Of a stretch of DNA of 64,000 nucleotides, positions 9,687 to 19,459 are shown in pieces (position 1 is the first letter of the stretch; each line of letters opens with the position of its first letter). The position numbers were made by a program, and so were the translations under genes. Location: positions 2,772,501-2,836,500 of the forward strand of contig NZ_CP054491.1 in NCBI RefSeq assembly GCF_013343005.1, read 5' to 3'. The notes beneath the pieces are model-generated. The model saw nothing but the letters and a program-made list of their open reading frames with translations. It did not search any database and had not been told where the DNA came from. Origin of the DNA: Candidatus Reidiella endopervernicosa (GTDB lineage Bacteria; Pseudomonadota; Gammaproteobacteria; GCF-013343005).

Positions 9687-10571
9687 TCAGCGCCCTTCAC
9701 GGAGCATCTGCTGCAGACGTTTGTCAGCCAAGCGTGCGGAACGACTACCAGGGTAGCGACTCTTGACCGAATCAAGCACACGTCGAGCTTCGTCGTACTC
9801 CTTCAGCTCGTAGCGGATATAACCGATCTTCAGTGTTGCATCGGCCACCTTGGCGCTGGATGGGAACTCACTCTGCACCTTGCTGAACTCCGCTAATGCA
9901 GGGGTAAAGTCACGCATCACGTAGTATGCCTCACCCATCCAGTAGCGTGCGTTATCGGCATAGTTACCACGAGGAAATGCATTCAACTGACTGGTAAAGG
10001 CACCAATCGCCTGTCGATAGTTACCCTCTTTGAGTAGACCAAAGGCGCGCTGATAGGCGATCTGCTCACCCTGACTCGGCACCGTCGCCTGTGGCTGCAG
10101 TGCCATTGAGGGATTCGTGCTCAACGCCGGCTGAGGTGTAGTCATAGGCAACGCTGGAGCCATCGGTTGCGCAACCGAAGGTGATGCCGGTTGTGTCAGC
10201 GAAGGTCCAATCATTGGCATGCCCGGACGTGCTACTGGTGGGGTCGGCAGCGTTGGTGCAACTGCCGTCGGTCTGGCCTGAAGCCGACGATCAATATCAA
10301 GATAGAGTTCCTGTTGACGCTTCTTGAGTCGCTCGAGCTCAAAATTCTGCTGCTCAAGATCACCACGTAGCTGCTGTACTTCACTCTGCAATTGCTGGAG
10401 CGAACTACGCATATTCAATAACGCGCTACTCTCCAACACACGTTCAAGGCGCTGCATACGCACCTCAAGACCGTTGTTGGTGACCGGCTCAACCGGAGCA
10501 GCAATCGCAGATTGTGAGAACGCCGCTGCCAGCAGCAGCGCGTAAACAGGCTTTCTATCTAATATCGACAT
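9687..10571 (-). CDS. cpoB: Cell division coordinator CpoB (YbgF)
   Basis: CpoB is a periplasmic TPR protein that binds TolA and couples outer-membrane constriction to septal peptidoglycan synthesis. ATG at 10571 (MSILDRKPVY) gives 294 residues starting with a signal peptide that ends AIAA; a longer in-frame start would overlap pal. Residues ~45-105 form the trimerising coiled coil (RLERVLE through LKKRQQELYLDIDRRL), then comes a long Pro/Ala-rich linker with repeated PxxP units, and the C-terminal ~120 residues are TPR repeats (AYQRAFGLLKEGNYRQAIGAF). The Pro-rich linker is longer than in E. coli. The gene begins five bases after pal. Confidence 0.94.
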   Translation of the reverse strand: MSILDRKPVYALLLAAAFSQSAIAAPVEPVTNNGLEVRMQRLERVLESSALLNMRSSLQQLQSEVQQLRGDLEQQNFELERLKKRQQELYLDIDRRLQARPTAVAPTLPTPPVARPGMPMIGPSLTQPASPSVAQPMAPALPMTTPQPALSTNPSMALQPQATVPSQGEQIAYQRAFGLLKEGNYRQAIGAFTSQLNAFPRGNYADNARYWMGEAYYVMRDFTPALAEFSKVQSEFPSSAKVADATLKIGYIRYELKEYDEARRVLDSVKSRYPGSRSARLADKRLQQMLREGR

Positions 10572-10576
10572 ATCGC

Positions 10577-11119
10577 TTAGTTGGAGTAGACCAGTACCAC
10601 GCGACGATTCAGGCGCCACGACTCTTCGCTATGACCAAAGCCCTCAGGGCGTTCTTCACCGTAGCTGACGGTGTTGATCTGGTGGCCAGGCGCGCCCTGC
10701 AGGGTCAAGACCTCACGAACGCCCTGTGCGCGACGATCACCCAGACCGATGTTGTACTCACGGGTACCACGCTCATCGGCATGCCCCTCGAGGGTCAGGG
10801 TCAGTTCAGGATGCTCCAGCAGGTAGGCGGCATGTGCGCCCAGCATGGCGTTGTTCTCTTCCATCACTGCACTGCTATCGAAATCGAAGTAGATCACCCA
10901 GCGGTTCAGTGGATCACCACTCTGATCATTGAGCATGCGACCATCAAAGTAGTCACCACCCATCGCGCCACTAGTTGAAGCGCCATCGGCACCCTCACCA
11001 CCGGTCGTTGTGCTGTGATCATCGACAGCCACATCACCCTGCTCACCGCCACCCATACCGCTACACGCAGTCAGTGTCAGGATAGAGACAAACAGCACCA
11101 CACTCTTGAAGATCTTCAT
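10577..11119 (-). CDS. pal: Peptidoglycan-associated lipoprotein Pal
   Basis: Pal anchors the outer membrane to peptidoglycan and is recruited to the septum by the Tol system. The 180-residue product has a lipoprotein signal with lipobox LTACSG (Cys ~20), a Gly/Asp-rich linker, and an OmpA-like domain from ~75 on. VIYFDFDSSAV, LEGHADERGTREYNIGLGDRRA and SYGEERP are the canonical peptidoglycan-binding motifs, including the Asp and Arg that bind meso-diaminopimelate. It lies 55 bases after tolB. The linker is more acidic and Gly-rich than in enteric bacteria. Confidence 0.96.
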   Translation of the reverse strand: MKIFKSVVLFVSILTLTACSGMGGGEQGDVAVDDHSTTTGGEGADGASTSGAMGGDYFDGRMLNDQSGDPLNRWVIYFDFDSSAVMEENNAMLGAHAAYLLEHPELTLTLEGHADERGTREYNIGLGDRRAQGVREVLTLQGAPGHQINTVSYGEERPEGFGHSEESWRLNRRVVLVYSN

Positions 11120-11174
11120 TCAGCCACCCCTTCCTCATCAATTACTTTTAAGTTGTTGGATTCTTCTCACACCG

Positions 11175-12491
11175 CTAACGCATCGGCTTCGGTGACCACG
11201 CAGGTTCGCGAACATCACCCTCACTCAGTGCCAGCCGCTGCTGTACACGCCCATCCACGGAGACCGCAGAGAGCACCGCCTTATAACGCTCCGTTGCGGC
11301 ATAGATCACCATGCTGCCATTAGGCGCAATACTCGGTGACTCGTCCAGGCTGCCGTCGGTGAGGATTCTAATCTCACCACTATCCATCTCCATCACTGCA
11401 ATCCGGAAACGACTATCACCTGAAACCTGATGCACAAAAGCAAGCCGTCGCCCATCCGGGGAGAAGCTTGCTCTGGCGTTATATTTGCCCTCAAAGGTCA
11501 GTCGCTGCGCCTTACCACCCCGCGCCGCCACCTTGTAGAGCTGGGGTCTTCCGCCCCTGTCGGAGGTAAAGACTACCATACGCCCGTCAGGAGACCATAC
11601 CGGTTCTGTGTCAATCGCATTGTGGTTGGTCAGTCGACGTAGCTTACGACTCCCCAGTTCAACCACATAGATCTCAGGATTGCCATCCTTTGAAAGGGTC
11701 AGCGCCATCCGTTTACCATCAGGCGAGAACGACGGTGCGCCATTAATACCGGCATAGGATGCGATCAGATCGCGCTTGCCACTACGGATGTTCTGCATAT
11801 AGATAGACGCCTTGCCCTTCTCAAAGGTGACATAGGCAAGACGCGTTGCATCGGGCGACCAGGCGGGTGACATCAACGGCTGCGAAGAGCGCAGCACCAC
11901 CTGTGGATTAAAACCATCAGCATCGGCCACCTGTAGTACAAAGGTCGGCTTCTCGTTGCTGCCGAGGCGACTGATATAGGCGATATGGGTCGAGAATGCA
12001 CCCGGATGACCGATCAGCTTCTCATAGATAAGATCACTGATGTGGTGGGCGACACGGCGAATATTGGTACGCGAGACCTGAAAGCTGTATCCCGCCAGCT
12101 GCTTCTCCTGGGTCACATCGAAGAGCTGAAAGCGCAGCTCAAACTTACCGCCGCCCTTGGGGGTCATGCGACCGACCACAATGTTGTCTGCCCCCAGCAG
12201 ACGCCAATCAGCAAAGCGGACTCCAGTACCATCGGTCGGACGAGAGAGCAGATCTTTCTCAGCTAGCGGTTTAAAGAGTCCACTGCGTCTGAGATCCGCC
12301 GCGACAATACGGCCGACATTCTGCGAAGGATCGATACCGTTCACACCCTGCATACCAAATGGAATCACCGCGATAGGTAATGCACCTTCGGCACCCTTGG
12401 TGATTTCGATGGTCAGACCCTCAGCCTGTAGGGCAGTAGATCCAAGCCAGACCATCAAGGCTAGCAGGCCTCTAATAAAGATTTTGTTCAA
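11175..12491 (-). CDS. tolB: Tol-Pal system beta-propeller protein TolB
   Basis: TolB is a periplasmic protein that switches between Pal and TolA. The 438-residue product has a signal peptide ending LQA, the TolA-binding N-terminus just after it (EGLTIEITKGAEGALPIAVIPF), an alpha/beta domain to ~170, and a six-bladed propeller with repeated SPDG motifs (AWSPDATRLAYVTF, SFSPDGKRMALTLS, VWSPDGRMVVFTSDRGG). The C-terminus REPAWSPKPMR is typical. Length equals the family norm. Only two bases separate it from tolA, so translational coupling is likely. Confidence 0.97.
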   Translation of the reverse strand: MNKIFIRGLLALMVWLGSTALQAEGLTIEITKGAEGALPIAVIPFGMQGVNGIDPSQNVGRIVAADLRRSGLFKPLAEKDLLSRPTDGTGVRFADWRLLGADNIVVGRMTPKGGGKFELRFQLFDVTQEKQLAGYSFQVSRTNIRRVAHHISDLIYEKLIGHPGAFSTHIAYISRLGSNEKPTFVLQVADADGFNPQVVLRSSQPLMSPAWSPDATRLAYVTFEKGKASIYMQNIRSGKRDLIASYAGINGAPSFSPDGKRMALTLSKDGNPEIYVVELGSRKLRRLTNHNAIDTEPVWSPDGRMVVFTSDRGGRPQLYKVAARGGKAQRLTFEGKYNARASFSPDGRRLAFVHQVSGDSRFRIAVMEMDSGEIRILTDGSLDESPSIAPNGSMVIYAATERYKAVLSAVSVDGRVQQRLALSEGDVREPAWSPKPMR

Positions 12492-12493
12492 AC

Positions 12494-13429
12494 TTACTCC
12501 TCCGGTTTGAAGATGAAGGTTATCACACGCATTCGGTCAAAAATCGCCGGATCGGATGGAACCGGCAGGGGGGATGCCTTGCGCACGGCGTTCTCTACCG
12601 AGCGATCAAAAATAGCGCTGCCACAGCTCCGTTCAATCTGCACCGAGACCACCTCGCCACCCGGGATCATCTGCACCCGCACCGAACATTGCAGACCCGC
12701 TCGCCAGCCACCCGGTTTCAACCAGTAGCTCTGCACACGCTGTGCGATGCGAATTTTGTAACTGGTAATCGCCTTCTGAGCCGCCCGTGCAGCGGCTACC
12801 TGTCGGGCGGCCTCCGCTTCGCGCTGCTCCGCCTCTAGCGCCTCGCGCATTTCACGCTCACGCTCCTCGCGAGCCGCCTTTTCAATGCGTTGGCGCTCCT
12901 GCTCAGCAACTCTCTGCTTCTCAACTTCCGCAGCCTTACGCTGCTTCTCCGCCTCGGCCTCTTTGCGCTTCACTTCCGCTTCAGCCTTCTTTTTGGCCTC
13001 AAGCTTACGTTTTTTCTCTACTTCCACCTTGCGTTTGGCATCGGCTTTCTTCTTCAGCTCGGCCTTTCGTTTGGCATCAGCCTTTTTCTTCGCGTCCGCC
13101 TTACGTTTGGCATCCGCTTTTTTCTTTGCCACTGCTTTACGTTTCGCGTCGAGTTTGCGTTTTTTCTCTGCCTCGACCTTGCGCTTGGCATCCAGCTTGC
13201 GCTTCTTCTCCGCCTCAGCCTTTTTTCGGATCACATCGTCACGCCGTTTTAGCTCGGCCTGCACCTTCGTCTCATCGACAAACTGCGCCTGGATGATATC
13301 GACCTTGGGCTGCTCGATCGGTTTTTCGCTCGACCAGTCCATTCCCATCACCAGCATCGCCGCCAGCCCGACGTGGATCGTCAGCGAGTAGAAGAGGGAA
13401 AGAAAGCGATTGCCGCCTCGTGATGCCAT
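12494..13429 (-). CDS. tolA: TolA, inner membrane-periplasm spanning protein
   Basis: TolA spans the periplasm and transmits energy from TolQR to TolB-Pal. The 311-residue product has one N-terminal membrane helix (FYSLTIHVGLAAMLVMGMDW, ~11-30), a long charged helix at ~60-215 made of degenerate KKADAKRKA-type repeats, and a C-terminal globular domain (ITSYKIRIAQRVQSYWLKP, then two Cys in LQCSV and ERSCGSAIF). It is shorter than E. coli TolA (421), mostly through a shorter helical domain. The Lys/Ala repeats make the DNA repetitive at about 13000-13220. It lies between tolR (10 bases) and tolB (2 bases). Confidence 0.95.
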   Translation of the reverse strand: MASRGGNRFLSLFYSLTIHVGLAAMLVMGMDWSSEKPIEQPKVDIIQAQFVDETKVQAELKRRDDVIRKKAEAEKKRKLDAKRKVEAEKKRKLDAKRKAVAKKKADAKRKADAKKKADAKRKAELKKKADAKRKVEVEKKRKLEAKKKAEAEVKRKEAEAEKQRKAAEVEKQRVAEQERQRIEKAAREEREREMREALEAEQREAEAARQVAAARAAQKAITSYKIRIAQRVQSYWLKPGGWRAGLQCSVRVQMIPGGEVVSVQIERSCGSAIFDRSVENAVRKASPLPVPSDPAIFDRMRVITFIFKPEE

Positions 13430-13439
13430 CGGCGTTCCG

Positions 13440-13880
13440 CTACTTATCCTGTCCGCGTGGATCGGCCATCAGCCCCACACTTGGCGCGCCCGCCTCTTGC
13501 AACAGCGCCATCACCTCAACCACACGACCGTAATCGACGCTATTATCACCGCGAACCATGACAGGCGTTTTAGGCTGTAGCTTGAGTACCTTTGCTACCT
13601 GTGCCTTGAGGATTTCTGGTTCTATAGGCTTCTCAACCTTGTTGCCGACATTAAGGAAATAGCGCCCTTCAACATCAACACTCACCACTAGCGGCTCACG
13701 ATCTTCTGCCTTCAGCGGCTCAGCATCGGCCTGCGGCAGATCAACGGTAACGCCCTGGGTCAGCAGCGGTGCGGTGATCATAAAGATCACCAGCAGCACC
13801 AACATTACGTCGATATAGGGAACGACGTTGATCTCGGCAATTGGGCGGCGACGCTTACGTCCCTTCTGCACGGCAGCCAC
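13440..13880 (-). CDS. tolR: TolR, Tol-Pal energising subunit
   Basis: TolR works with TolQ as a proton-driven motor. The 146-residue product has the single membrane helix preceded by INVVPYIDVMLVLLVIFMIT, whose Asp in YIDVML is the conserved proton-path residue. A periplasmic ExbD-like domain follows (VDLPQADAEPL, PVMVRGDNSVDYGRVVEVMALL). It sits between tolQ (3 bases) and tolA (10 bases) in the canonical order. Confidence 0.97.
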   Translation of the reverse strand: MAAVQKGRKRRRPIAEINVVPYIDVMLVLLVIFMITAPLLTQGVTVDLPQADAEPLKAEDREPLVVSVDVEGRYFLNVGNKVEKPIEPEILKAQVAKVLKLQPKTPVMVRGDNSVDYGRVVEVMALLQEAGAPSVGLMADPRGQDK

Positions 13881-13883
13881 GGA

Positions 13884-14573
13884 TTAAACCGTCCCTGATT
13901 GCACGTGTGCCTGACGATGCAGAATGGTCGAGAACTCCTCAAGGAAGTTGTCGTACTGCCCCTCAAGGCGTTCAACATCGTGCGAGTAGCGGTTGTAGGC
14001 GAGCACGGCGGGGATCGCGGCAAATAGGCCCATCGCGGTGGCGATTAGCGCCTCGGCGATACCGGGCGCTACCATCGCCAACGTCGCCTGCTGCACATTA
14101 CCCAAACCGCGGAAGGCATTCATGATGCCCCACACGGTACCGAACAGACCGACATAGGGGCTGGTCGAACCGACCGTGGCGAGGAAGGGAAGATTTGACT
14201 CAACCTCATCGACCTCACGGGTCAGAGCCACCCGCATCGCGCGCTGCGCACCTTCAACTACTGCATCAGGGTCGATACCCGGCTTCTTGCTCAGCCGTGC
14301 ATATTCACTAAAACCCGCCTCGAAGATACGCTCCATCCCCTCGGGATCGTGATGGCGCATTGAGATCTGTTTGTAGAGCTGGCTCAGGTCACCGCCCGAC
14401 CAGAAGCGCTCTTCAAAATCATCGGCATCGCGTCGTGCCTGCTTCAGCGCACTCCATTTGCGGAAGATCATATTCCACGATGCAATCGAGACCACCAGTA
14501 GAAGCAGCATCACAGCCTGTACAAGTGGACTCGCTCCCAGAATCAGGTGGGTAAAAGAGAGATCAACGTTCAT
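13884..14573 (-). CDS. tolQ: TolQ, Tol-Pal proton channel subunit
   Basis: TolQ forms the membrane pentamer around TolR. The 229-residue product has three membrane helices: ~14-34 (LVQAVMLLLLVVSIASW), ~135-160 (LATVGSTSPYVGLFGTVWGIMNAF) and ~170-190 (IAEALIATAMGLFAAIPAVLAYN). The last two contain the conserved Thr and Gly residues of the MotA/TolQ/ExbB family. The start at 14573 overlaps the end of ybgC by 11 bases, a usual arrangement in this operon. Confidence 0.97.
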   Translation of the reverse strand: MNVDLSFTHLILGASPLVQAVMLLLLVVSIASWNMIFRKWSALKQARRDADDFEERFWSGGDLSQLYKQISMRHHDPEGMERIFEAGFSEYARLSKKPGIDPDAVVEGAQRAMRVALTREVDEVESNLPFLATVGSTSPYVGLFGTVWGIMNAFRGLGNVQQATLAMVAPGIAEALIATAMGLFAAIPAVLAYNRYSHDVERLEGQYDNFLEEFSTILHRQAHVQSGTV

Positions 14574-14967
14574 CCTGCATCTCCATTAACATTATTTTTG
14601 GTATTGGACAGGGGCGCATCGTATCGGCCTTCAAACAGGCGATTTTAATCTCTCCCTTACAGAGCACCACGCCATCACGACTGACGATCTGCTCAAAGCT
14701 AAAACTTGCCTTACCCTGCTCGATGATCTCAGCCGAGACATCGAGTGCATCATTAAAATGAGCTGGCTTGAGGTAGTCAGCATTGACAGAGCGAACGGCA
14801 AAGATGATCCCCTGCTCCTCAATCAGCCGATCCTGTTCAAAACCGAGACTGCGCAGCCACTCGGTGCGCGCCCGCTCCATAAATTTGAGGTAGTTTGCGT
14901 AGTAGACCACGCCACCGCTGTCGGTATCTTCGTAATAGATCCGCACCGGCCAGTGAAAGGTGCTCAC
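14563..14967 (-). CDS. ybgC: Tol-Pal-associated acyl-CoA thioesterase YbgC
   Basis: YbgC is a hot-dog-fold thioesterase encoded first in the tol-pal cluster. A GTG at 14967 is taken as start: GGGGAG precedes it by about seven bases, the product is then 134 residues as in E. coli, and longer in-frame starts would run into ruvB. The active-site segment RIYYEDTDSGGVVYYANYLKFMERART has the catalytic Asp in YEDTD and the HGN-like helix after it. The gene overlaps tolQ by 11 bases and lies 61 bases after ruvB. Confidence 0.93.
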   Translation of the reverse strand: MSTFHWPVRIYYEDTDSGGVVYYANYLKFMERARTEWLRSLGFEQDRLIEEQGIIFAVRSVNADYLKPAHFNDALDVSAEIIEQGKASFSFEQIVSRDGVVLCKGEIKIACLKADTMRPCPIPKIMLMEMQDER

Positions 14968-15028
14968 GCGGCTGCTCCCCCATTCTTCAAACAGCTGCTT
15001 TTTTGTGACTTCACCACAACCATTTCGT

Positions 15029-16069
15029 TCACTCACCAAACAGATTTGAATCAAGACTCGCTGCAACGTGACTCGGCAGCTTGAGACCAAAGTGGCGATA
15101 GGCGTTCTCTGTTGCCACACGACCGCGCGGGGTGCGCATCATAAAGCCCTGCTGGATCAGGAAGGGTTCCAACACATCCTCGATGGTGCCACGCTCCTCG
15201 CCAATCGCCGCCGCCAGGTTATCGACACCGACCGGACCACCACCGAACTTTTCAATCATGGTCTGCAGCAGACGACGATCCATCTGATCAAAACCGTTAC
15301 CATCGACACCGAGCATCTCCATCGCACTGGAGGCGACCTCAGCATTGATAAGGCCGTTTGCCTTCACCTGTGCATAGTCACGTACCCGACGCAGCAGACG
15401 GTTGGCGATACGCGGTGTGCCACGAGAGCGGCGTGCGATTTCACCAGCCCCCCCCTGATCAATATCGACCGAGAGGATATCGGCCGAACGTGTAACGATA
15501 TGAGTCAGGTCTTTTACGTTGTAGAACTCGAGTCGCAGCACGATACCAAAACGATCACGCAACGGAGAGGTCAGCAGTCCGGCGCGAGTGGTTGCACCGA
15601 CCAGGGTGAAGGGTGGCAGATCGAGTTTGATTGAGCGTGCCGCTGGGCCTTCACCAATCATGATATCGAGCTGGTAATCCTCCATCGCCGGATAGAGCAC
15701 CTCTTCGACCACCGGACTGAGGCGATGGATCTCATCGACAAACAGCACATCGTGCGGTTCAAGGTTGGTCAACAGCGCGGCGAGATCACCAGGACGTTCC
15801 AGTACTGGGCCGGAGGTGTGACGCATGTTCACACCCATCTCGTTGGCAATGATATGTGAGAGTGTTGTCTTGCCCAGCCCAGGCGGGCCGAAGATCAGTG
15901 TGTGATCGAGTGCGTCGTTGCGGTGGCGTGCCGCATTAATAAAGATATCGAGCTGTTCGCAGGCGGCGGGCTGTCCGACATAGTCGGCGAGCATCTTGGG
16001 GCGAATAGCACGCTCCAGCGCCTCCTCATCCGACTGACCGGCTGCAGTAATAAGACGATCTTCGTCCAC
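15029..16069 (-). CDS. ruvB: Holliday junction branch migration helicase RuvB
   Basis: RuvB is the hexameric AAA+ motor of the RuvAB branch-migration complex. The 346-residue protein shows Walker [13 protein letters not shown] near residue 62, Walker [12 protein letters not shown], sensor [20 protein letters not shown] with the Arg finger, and a C-terminal winged helix ([20 protein letters not shown]). It starts three bases after ruvA. The length equals the family norm and no defect is seen. Confidence 0.98.
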   Translation of the reverse strand: MDEDRLITAAGQSDEEALERAIRPKMLADYVGQPAACEQLDIFINAARHRNDALDHTLIFGPPGLGKTTLSHIIANEMGVNMRHTSGPVLERPGDLAALLTNLEPHDVLFVDEIHRLSPVVEEVLYPAMEDYQLDIMIGEGPAARSIKLDLPPFTLVGATTRAGLLTSPLRDRFGIVLRLEFYNVKDLTHIVTRSADILSVDIDQGGAGEIARRSRGTPRIANRLLRRVRDYAQVKANGLINAEVASSAMEMLGVDGNGFDQMDRRLLQTMIEKFGGGPVGVDNLAAAIGEERGTIEDVLEPFLIQQGFMMRTPRGRVATENAYRHFGLKLPSHVAASLDSNLFGE

Positions 16070-16072
16070 GCC

Positions 16073-16684
16073 CTAACCCTTCACTGCCGACTGCAGCGCC
16101 ATGCGTATCAACTCTTCGCTACTCGCATCTTCACTGGCAACCGCACGTACCATTTTGCTCGCCTCGTTCGGTTTGTAACCGAGTGCGATCAGTGCACTAA
16201 CAGCATCCTCGACTGGATTCTCGACCACCTCTTTGTCCGCAGCGCCAGCACCCGGAAGCGAGACTGCCGCCTCGACATCACCCAGCTTGTCACGCATCTC
16301 AACGATCAGCCGCTCGGCGGTCTTTTTACCGATACCGGGCAGTCGGGTCAGTGCCGTGACACTATCCTCCTGCACACAGCGGGCAAACTCCTCGGCGCTC
16401 ATGCCGGAGAGAATTGCCAGCGCCAGTTTGGCACCGACACCGTTAACCTTGATCAGTGCGCGGAACATCGAACGCTCACTCTCGCTGCCAAAACCGAACA
16501 GGATATGGGCATCATCACGCACCACCAGGTGGGTGTGCAGGGTAACGGTGGCGTTGAGTTCGGGGAGGTTGTAGAAGGTCGACATCGGCGCTTCAACTTC
16601 ATAACCGACACCATTCACATCGAGCAGTAGCTGGGGCGGTTGTTTGACCAGCAGGGCACCGCGCAGACGACCAATCATCGCCAT
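16073..16684 (-). CDS. ruvA: Holliday junction DNA-binding protein RuvA
   Basis: RuvA binds four-way junctions and loads RuvB. The 203-residue protein has the N-terminal OB fold ([28 protein letters not shown]), the acidic pin region ([10 protein letters not shown]), tandem helix-hairpin-helix motifs ([16 protein letters not shown] and [19 protein letters not shown]) and the C-terminal RuvB-binding domain ([19 protein letters not shown]). Its 5' end overlaps the 3' end of ruvC by ten bases. Confidence 0.97.
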   Translation of the reverse strand: MAMIGRLRGALLVKQPPQLLLDVNGVGYEVEAPMSTFYNLPELNATVTLHTHLVVRDDAHILFGFGSESERSMFRALIKVNGVGAKLALAILSGMSAEEFARCVQEDSVTALTRLPGIGKKTAERLIVEMRDKLGDVEAAVSLPGAGAADKEVVENPVEDAVSALIALGYKPNEASKMVRAVASEDASSEELIRMALQSAVKG

Positions 16685-17193
16685 CTCCCACCACGACGAC
16701 TGCGGGCCGTCGGGATATTGAGCATCGTCTTGCTGGTGTGGCCATGACAGAGGGCGATTGCCAAGGCATCGGCCTGATCGGCCTGTAGCTTCTCAGCGAT
16801 ACTGAGGATCTGCGCCACCATATGTTGAACCTGTGCCTTGTCGGCGCGACCGGTTCCGACCACCGCCTGTTTGATCTGGGTTGGGCTGTATTCACTAACG
16901 GTGAGGTCGTGGGTCACACCGGCACAGATCGCTGCACCACGTGCCTGACCGAGTTTGAGAGCGGAGTCGGCATTACGGGCCATGAAGACCTTCTCGATCG
17001 CCATCTCATCGGGGGAGAACTCTGCCAGCACCTCACTCACTCCATCGAAAATCTGTTTCAGCCGCTCCGGCAGTGAATCACCCTTGATCTTCAGGTGGCC
17101 ACTGGCGATATGGCGACTCTTCATCCCCTCGGTCTCGATGATACCGAATCCGGTGATTCTGGAGCCGGGATCGATACCGAGGATACGAGTCAT
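16675..17193 (-). CDS. ruvC: Holliday junction resolvase RuvC
   Basis: RuvC cuts Holliday junctions symmetrically. The start ATG at 17193 ([20 protein letters not shown]) is preferred to an in-frame GTG at 17202, which lies too close to the AGG upstream. The catalytic acidic residues are visible: Asp7 in GIDPG, Glu in [10 protein letters not shown] near 67, and the C-terminal pair in [13 protein letters not shown]. The 172-residue length matches E. coli (173). It lies 12 bases after yebC and overlaps ruvA, keeping the standard yebC-ruvC-ruvA-ruvB order. Confidence 0.97.
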   Translation of the reverse strand: MTRILGIDPGSRITGFGIIETEGMKSRHIASGHLKIKGDSLPERLKQIFDGVSEVLAEFSPDEMAIEKVFMARNADSALKLGQARGAAICAGVTHDLTVSEYSPTQIKQAVVGTGRADKAQVQHMVAQILSIAEKLQADQADALAIALCHGHTSKTMLNIPTARSRRGGRWR

Positions 17194-17205
17194 AACGGAC
17201 ACAAC

Positions 17206-17949
17206 CTAAAGCTGCGCCATCACCTCATCGGAGAAGTCAGCGTTGGAGTAGACATTCTGTACATCGTCGAGATCCTCCAGCGTATCAACCAGTCGCATCA
17301 CCTTCTCTGCATCCTCTAGCCCCAGATCAACACCGGTTGAAGGGTTCATGGTGATATCGGCCACCTCGGGCTCGAAACCGGCGGCAACCATCGCATCCTT
17401 AACATTGGTGAACTCCTCCCAGGCGGTGGTCACCTCGATGGTGCCGTCATCGTTGGTCACCACATCCTCAGCACCCGCCTCCAGTGCGGCCTCCATGATG
17501 GCGTCCTCATCGGAACCAGCCGGGTAGCTCATCATGCCGATCTTGGTAAAGAGATAGGCAACTGAACCGTCGGTGCCAAGGTTACCACCCGCCTTGGTAA
17601 AGGCGTGACGGACCTCAGAGACGGTACGGTTACGGTTATCGGTCAGGCAGTCGACCATTACCGCTACACCCGATGGGCCGTAGCCCTCGTAGCGGATCTC
17701 ATCATAGTTATCGCCATCGACATCACCGGAACCACGCTTAACTGCGTTCTCGATGGTGTCTTTCTTCATGTTGCCAGCGAGGCCTTTATCGATGGCCGCG
17801 CGCAGACGAGGGTTGGAATCGGGATCACCACCACCCATCTTGGCAGCTACCACGATCTCTCGAATCAGTTTGGTGAAGAGCTTGCCGCGTTTGGCATCCT
17901 GCGCGCCCTTACGGTGCTGAATATTGGCCCATTTACTATGTCCCGCCAT
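17206..17949 (-). CDS. yebC: YebC/TACO1-family translation factor
   Basis: YebC-family proteins help ribosomes through polyproline and other stalling motifs; they were long annotated as transcription regulators. The 247-residue product starts [22 protein letters not shown], the family signature, and has the typical three-domain layout with [23 protein letters not shown] near residue 88 and an acidic C-terminal domain. Length is standard. It is the first gene of the yebC-ruv-tol-que block. Confidence 0.96.
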   Translation of the reverse strand: MAGHSKWANIQHRKGAQDAKRGKLFTKLIREIVVAAKMGGGDPDSNPRLRAAIDKGLAGNMKKDTIENAVKRGSGDVDGDNYDEIRYEGYGPSGVAVMVDCLTDNRNRTVSEVRHAFTKAGGNLGTDGSVAYLFTKIGMMSYPAGSDEDAIMEAALEAGAEDVVTNDDGTIEVTTAWEEFTNVKDAMVAAGFEPEVADITMNPSTGVDLGLEDAEKVMRLVDTLEDLDDVQNVYSNADFSDEVMAQL

Positions 17950-18014
17950 GAAACCCTCTCTGTAACTCTCTATATCCGGTAAAAAATTCGCGCCAGTGTA
18001 CCATTTTGCGCCCG

Positions 18015-18651
18015 CTATGGCGTATCTGAATCATGGAAAAAGTCTCCATTTTTCAGGAAGTGACAACACTGCGCTGCAGCCTCAGCTGAACCGAGCAGTC
18101 CCATATGTGTGGTGACCAGAACTAGATGATCACTCATCCCCTCCAGTCGCGTCTCCACAACCGCCACTGTACCGTCGTTCGGCTTTGCCAGACCCGGCAC
18201 CAGCAGGCCAACACCCACCGACCGAGAACCGGCGATCACTCCCAGCTCACGATCTAGCGACCAACCGTGATCCTGCTCGGTCAACACACCCCGACTATGT
18301 CCCAGTAACACCCGTCCAACGAGGTTGTTGTCAAAACGCCTTGCGACATAGCTCCCCTGATGCGGCGTACCCAGTGTCACTACACGCCCCGGCGGCAAAT
18401 CTGGATAGTCATTCAGTAGCTGGCGCACCAACAGCCCCCCCAGACTGTGGCAGACTAAAGTGGATTCGTTCTCCCTCTTGTCTCTGCACAAAACGTCTTA
18501 ATTGCTCAAGACGATCACACGGTGTGCTACGCAACGTGGCATAACTAAACTGTGCTACTCGATAACCACAACGATGCAGCCTCAATCGCAACAGGCTCAT
18601 CTCCGCTCCACGCATCAGTAGACCGTGAACCAGTACAATCGTCTCTCTCAT
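18015..18651 (-). pseudogene. Alpha/beta hydrolase (lipase-like), frameshifted
   Basis: Translation from ATG 18651 gives MRETIVLVHGLLMRGAEM, a lipase-like oxyanion-hole HG motif. The frame is lost near 18450 within a T run. The other frame supplies the nucleophile elbow CHSLGG and then LVRQLLNDYPDLPPGRVVTLGTPHQGS, ending at 18015 with a plausible catalytic His (SDHLVLVTTHMG). Removing one T gives HLVCHSLGG and a single protein of about 210 residues. The family resembles small PGAP1/triacylglycerol lipase-like enzymes; the substrate is unknown. It lies 66 bases after yebC's upstream side and is the only broken gene between 7 and 27 kb. Confidence 0.75.
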
Positions 18652-18677
18652 CCTCTTCCCTTGATAACCAGGCATAA

Positions 18678-18702
18678 AAAAGCCGCACAGAGTGCGGCTT
18701 TT
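18678..18702 (-). terminator. Rho-independent terminator after the OM barrel gene
   Basis: An 11-bp perfect stem (AAAAGCCGCAC / GTGCGGCTTTT) closes a 3-base loop. It lies 25 bases beyond the stop of the barrel gene, with T-rich sequence on the minus strand. Confidence 0.85.
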
Positions 18703-18726
18703 CAATTCAATAGTGGTTAATGCAGC

Positions 18727-19263
18727 TTAAAAACGGTTAACAAAACCGATGTTCCACGATTTCAGACCGTAATTGCCCTGATCGACATACTGCACAAACT
18801 CGGCAGTGAGCGCAGTGGTCTCATTTCCGTAGAGTTCGATACCACCACCGTAGGAGACACCGCCCTGCAGGTCTGTCTCACTTGATGTACCGTCATCAAC
18901 ACTGGTGTGCATCAACGAGACGCCACCCAGCACGTAGAGACGCAAACGGTCATCCATCAGCGGCAGATTGCCGCGCATAAAGACGCCACCCAGCGCATTG
19001 ACCTGATAGTCTCCATCGTCGGTCGACACCTCGGGGGTACGCAACACCTGCGCCTCAAGGCCAAAATTATCGGAGTAGTTATGACCCAACTTGGCCAGAT
19101 AGCCCGCTGAGCCACCATTACTGATCTTGGTGCCGGTACTGTCGGCGGTATATTGATAGTCGGCCATCCAGCTAAGTCCAACGTAGTTATTACCGTCCTC
19201 AGCACTTGCCTGACCAACCAGCAGTGCAGCAAAACCACCTATCAAGAAATGTCTCAGCTTCAT
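18727..19263 (-). CDS. Small outer-membrane beta-barrel protein
   Basis: The 178-residue product has a signal peptide (MKLRHFLIGGFAALLVGQASA), then alternating amphipathic strands (YVGLSWMADYQYTAD, LAKLGHNYSDNFGLEAQVL, MRGNLPLMDDRLRLYVLGGVSLM) and a C-terminal strand ending WNIGFVNRF with terminal Phe, the BAM recognition signal. This fits an eight-stranded OmpA/OmpW-like barrel of the OMP_b-brl class. No enzymatic motif is visible and the role is unknown. It stands alone, with its own terminator. Confidence 0.8.
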   Translation of the reverse strand: MKLRHFLIGGFAALLVGQASAEDGNNYVGLSWMADYQYTADSTGTKISNGGSAGYLAKLGHNYSDNFGLEAQVLRTPEVSTDDGDYQVNALGGVFMRGNLPLMDDRLRLYVLGGVSLMHTSVDDGTSSETDLQGGVSYGGGIELYGNETTALTAEFVQYVDQGNYGLKSWNIGFVNRF

Positions 19264-19459
19264 CTTATCCCCCCGCAGCTCTGCGTCCTTTTTAGTTTTA
19301 ATTCAGATCATTAACCCTGATAACTCGACTGAGCATAGCATAGGATTCCGTGCTTCGTTATCGATAGAAATCAGGTTTACAAATTAACCTCACAGTTTCA
19401 GGTTGTCATCGAATGAGCGCCCAGTATGATGCGGGTGCAACAGAGATCACTACTTGAAT

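Noticed and set aside
12980-13230. Tandem DNA repeat in tolA as a separate repeat element
   Set aside because: It is explained by the coding of the helical KKADAKRKA-like repeats of TolA domain II.
12787-13391. Long plus-strand frames of 120-169 codons opposite tolA
   Set aside because: They are shadows of the Lys/Ala/Glu codon repeats of tolA, rich in Ser/Phe/Leu through reverse complement bias.
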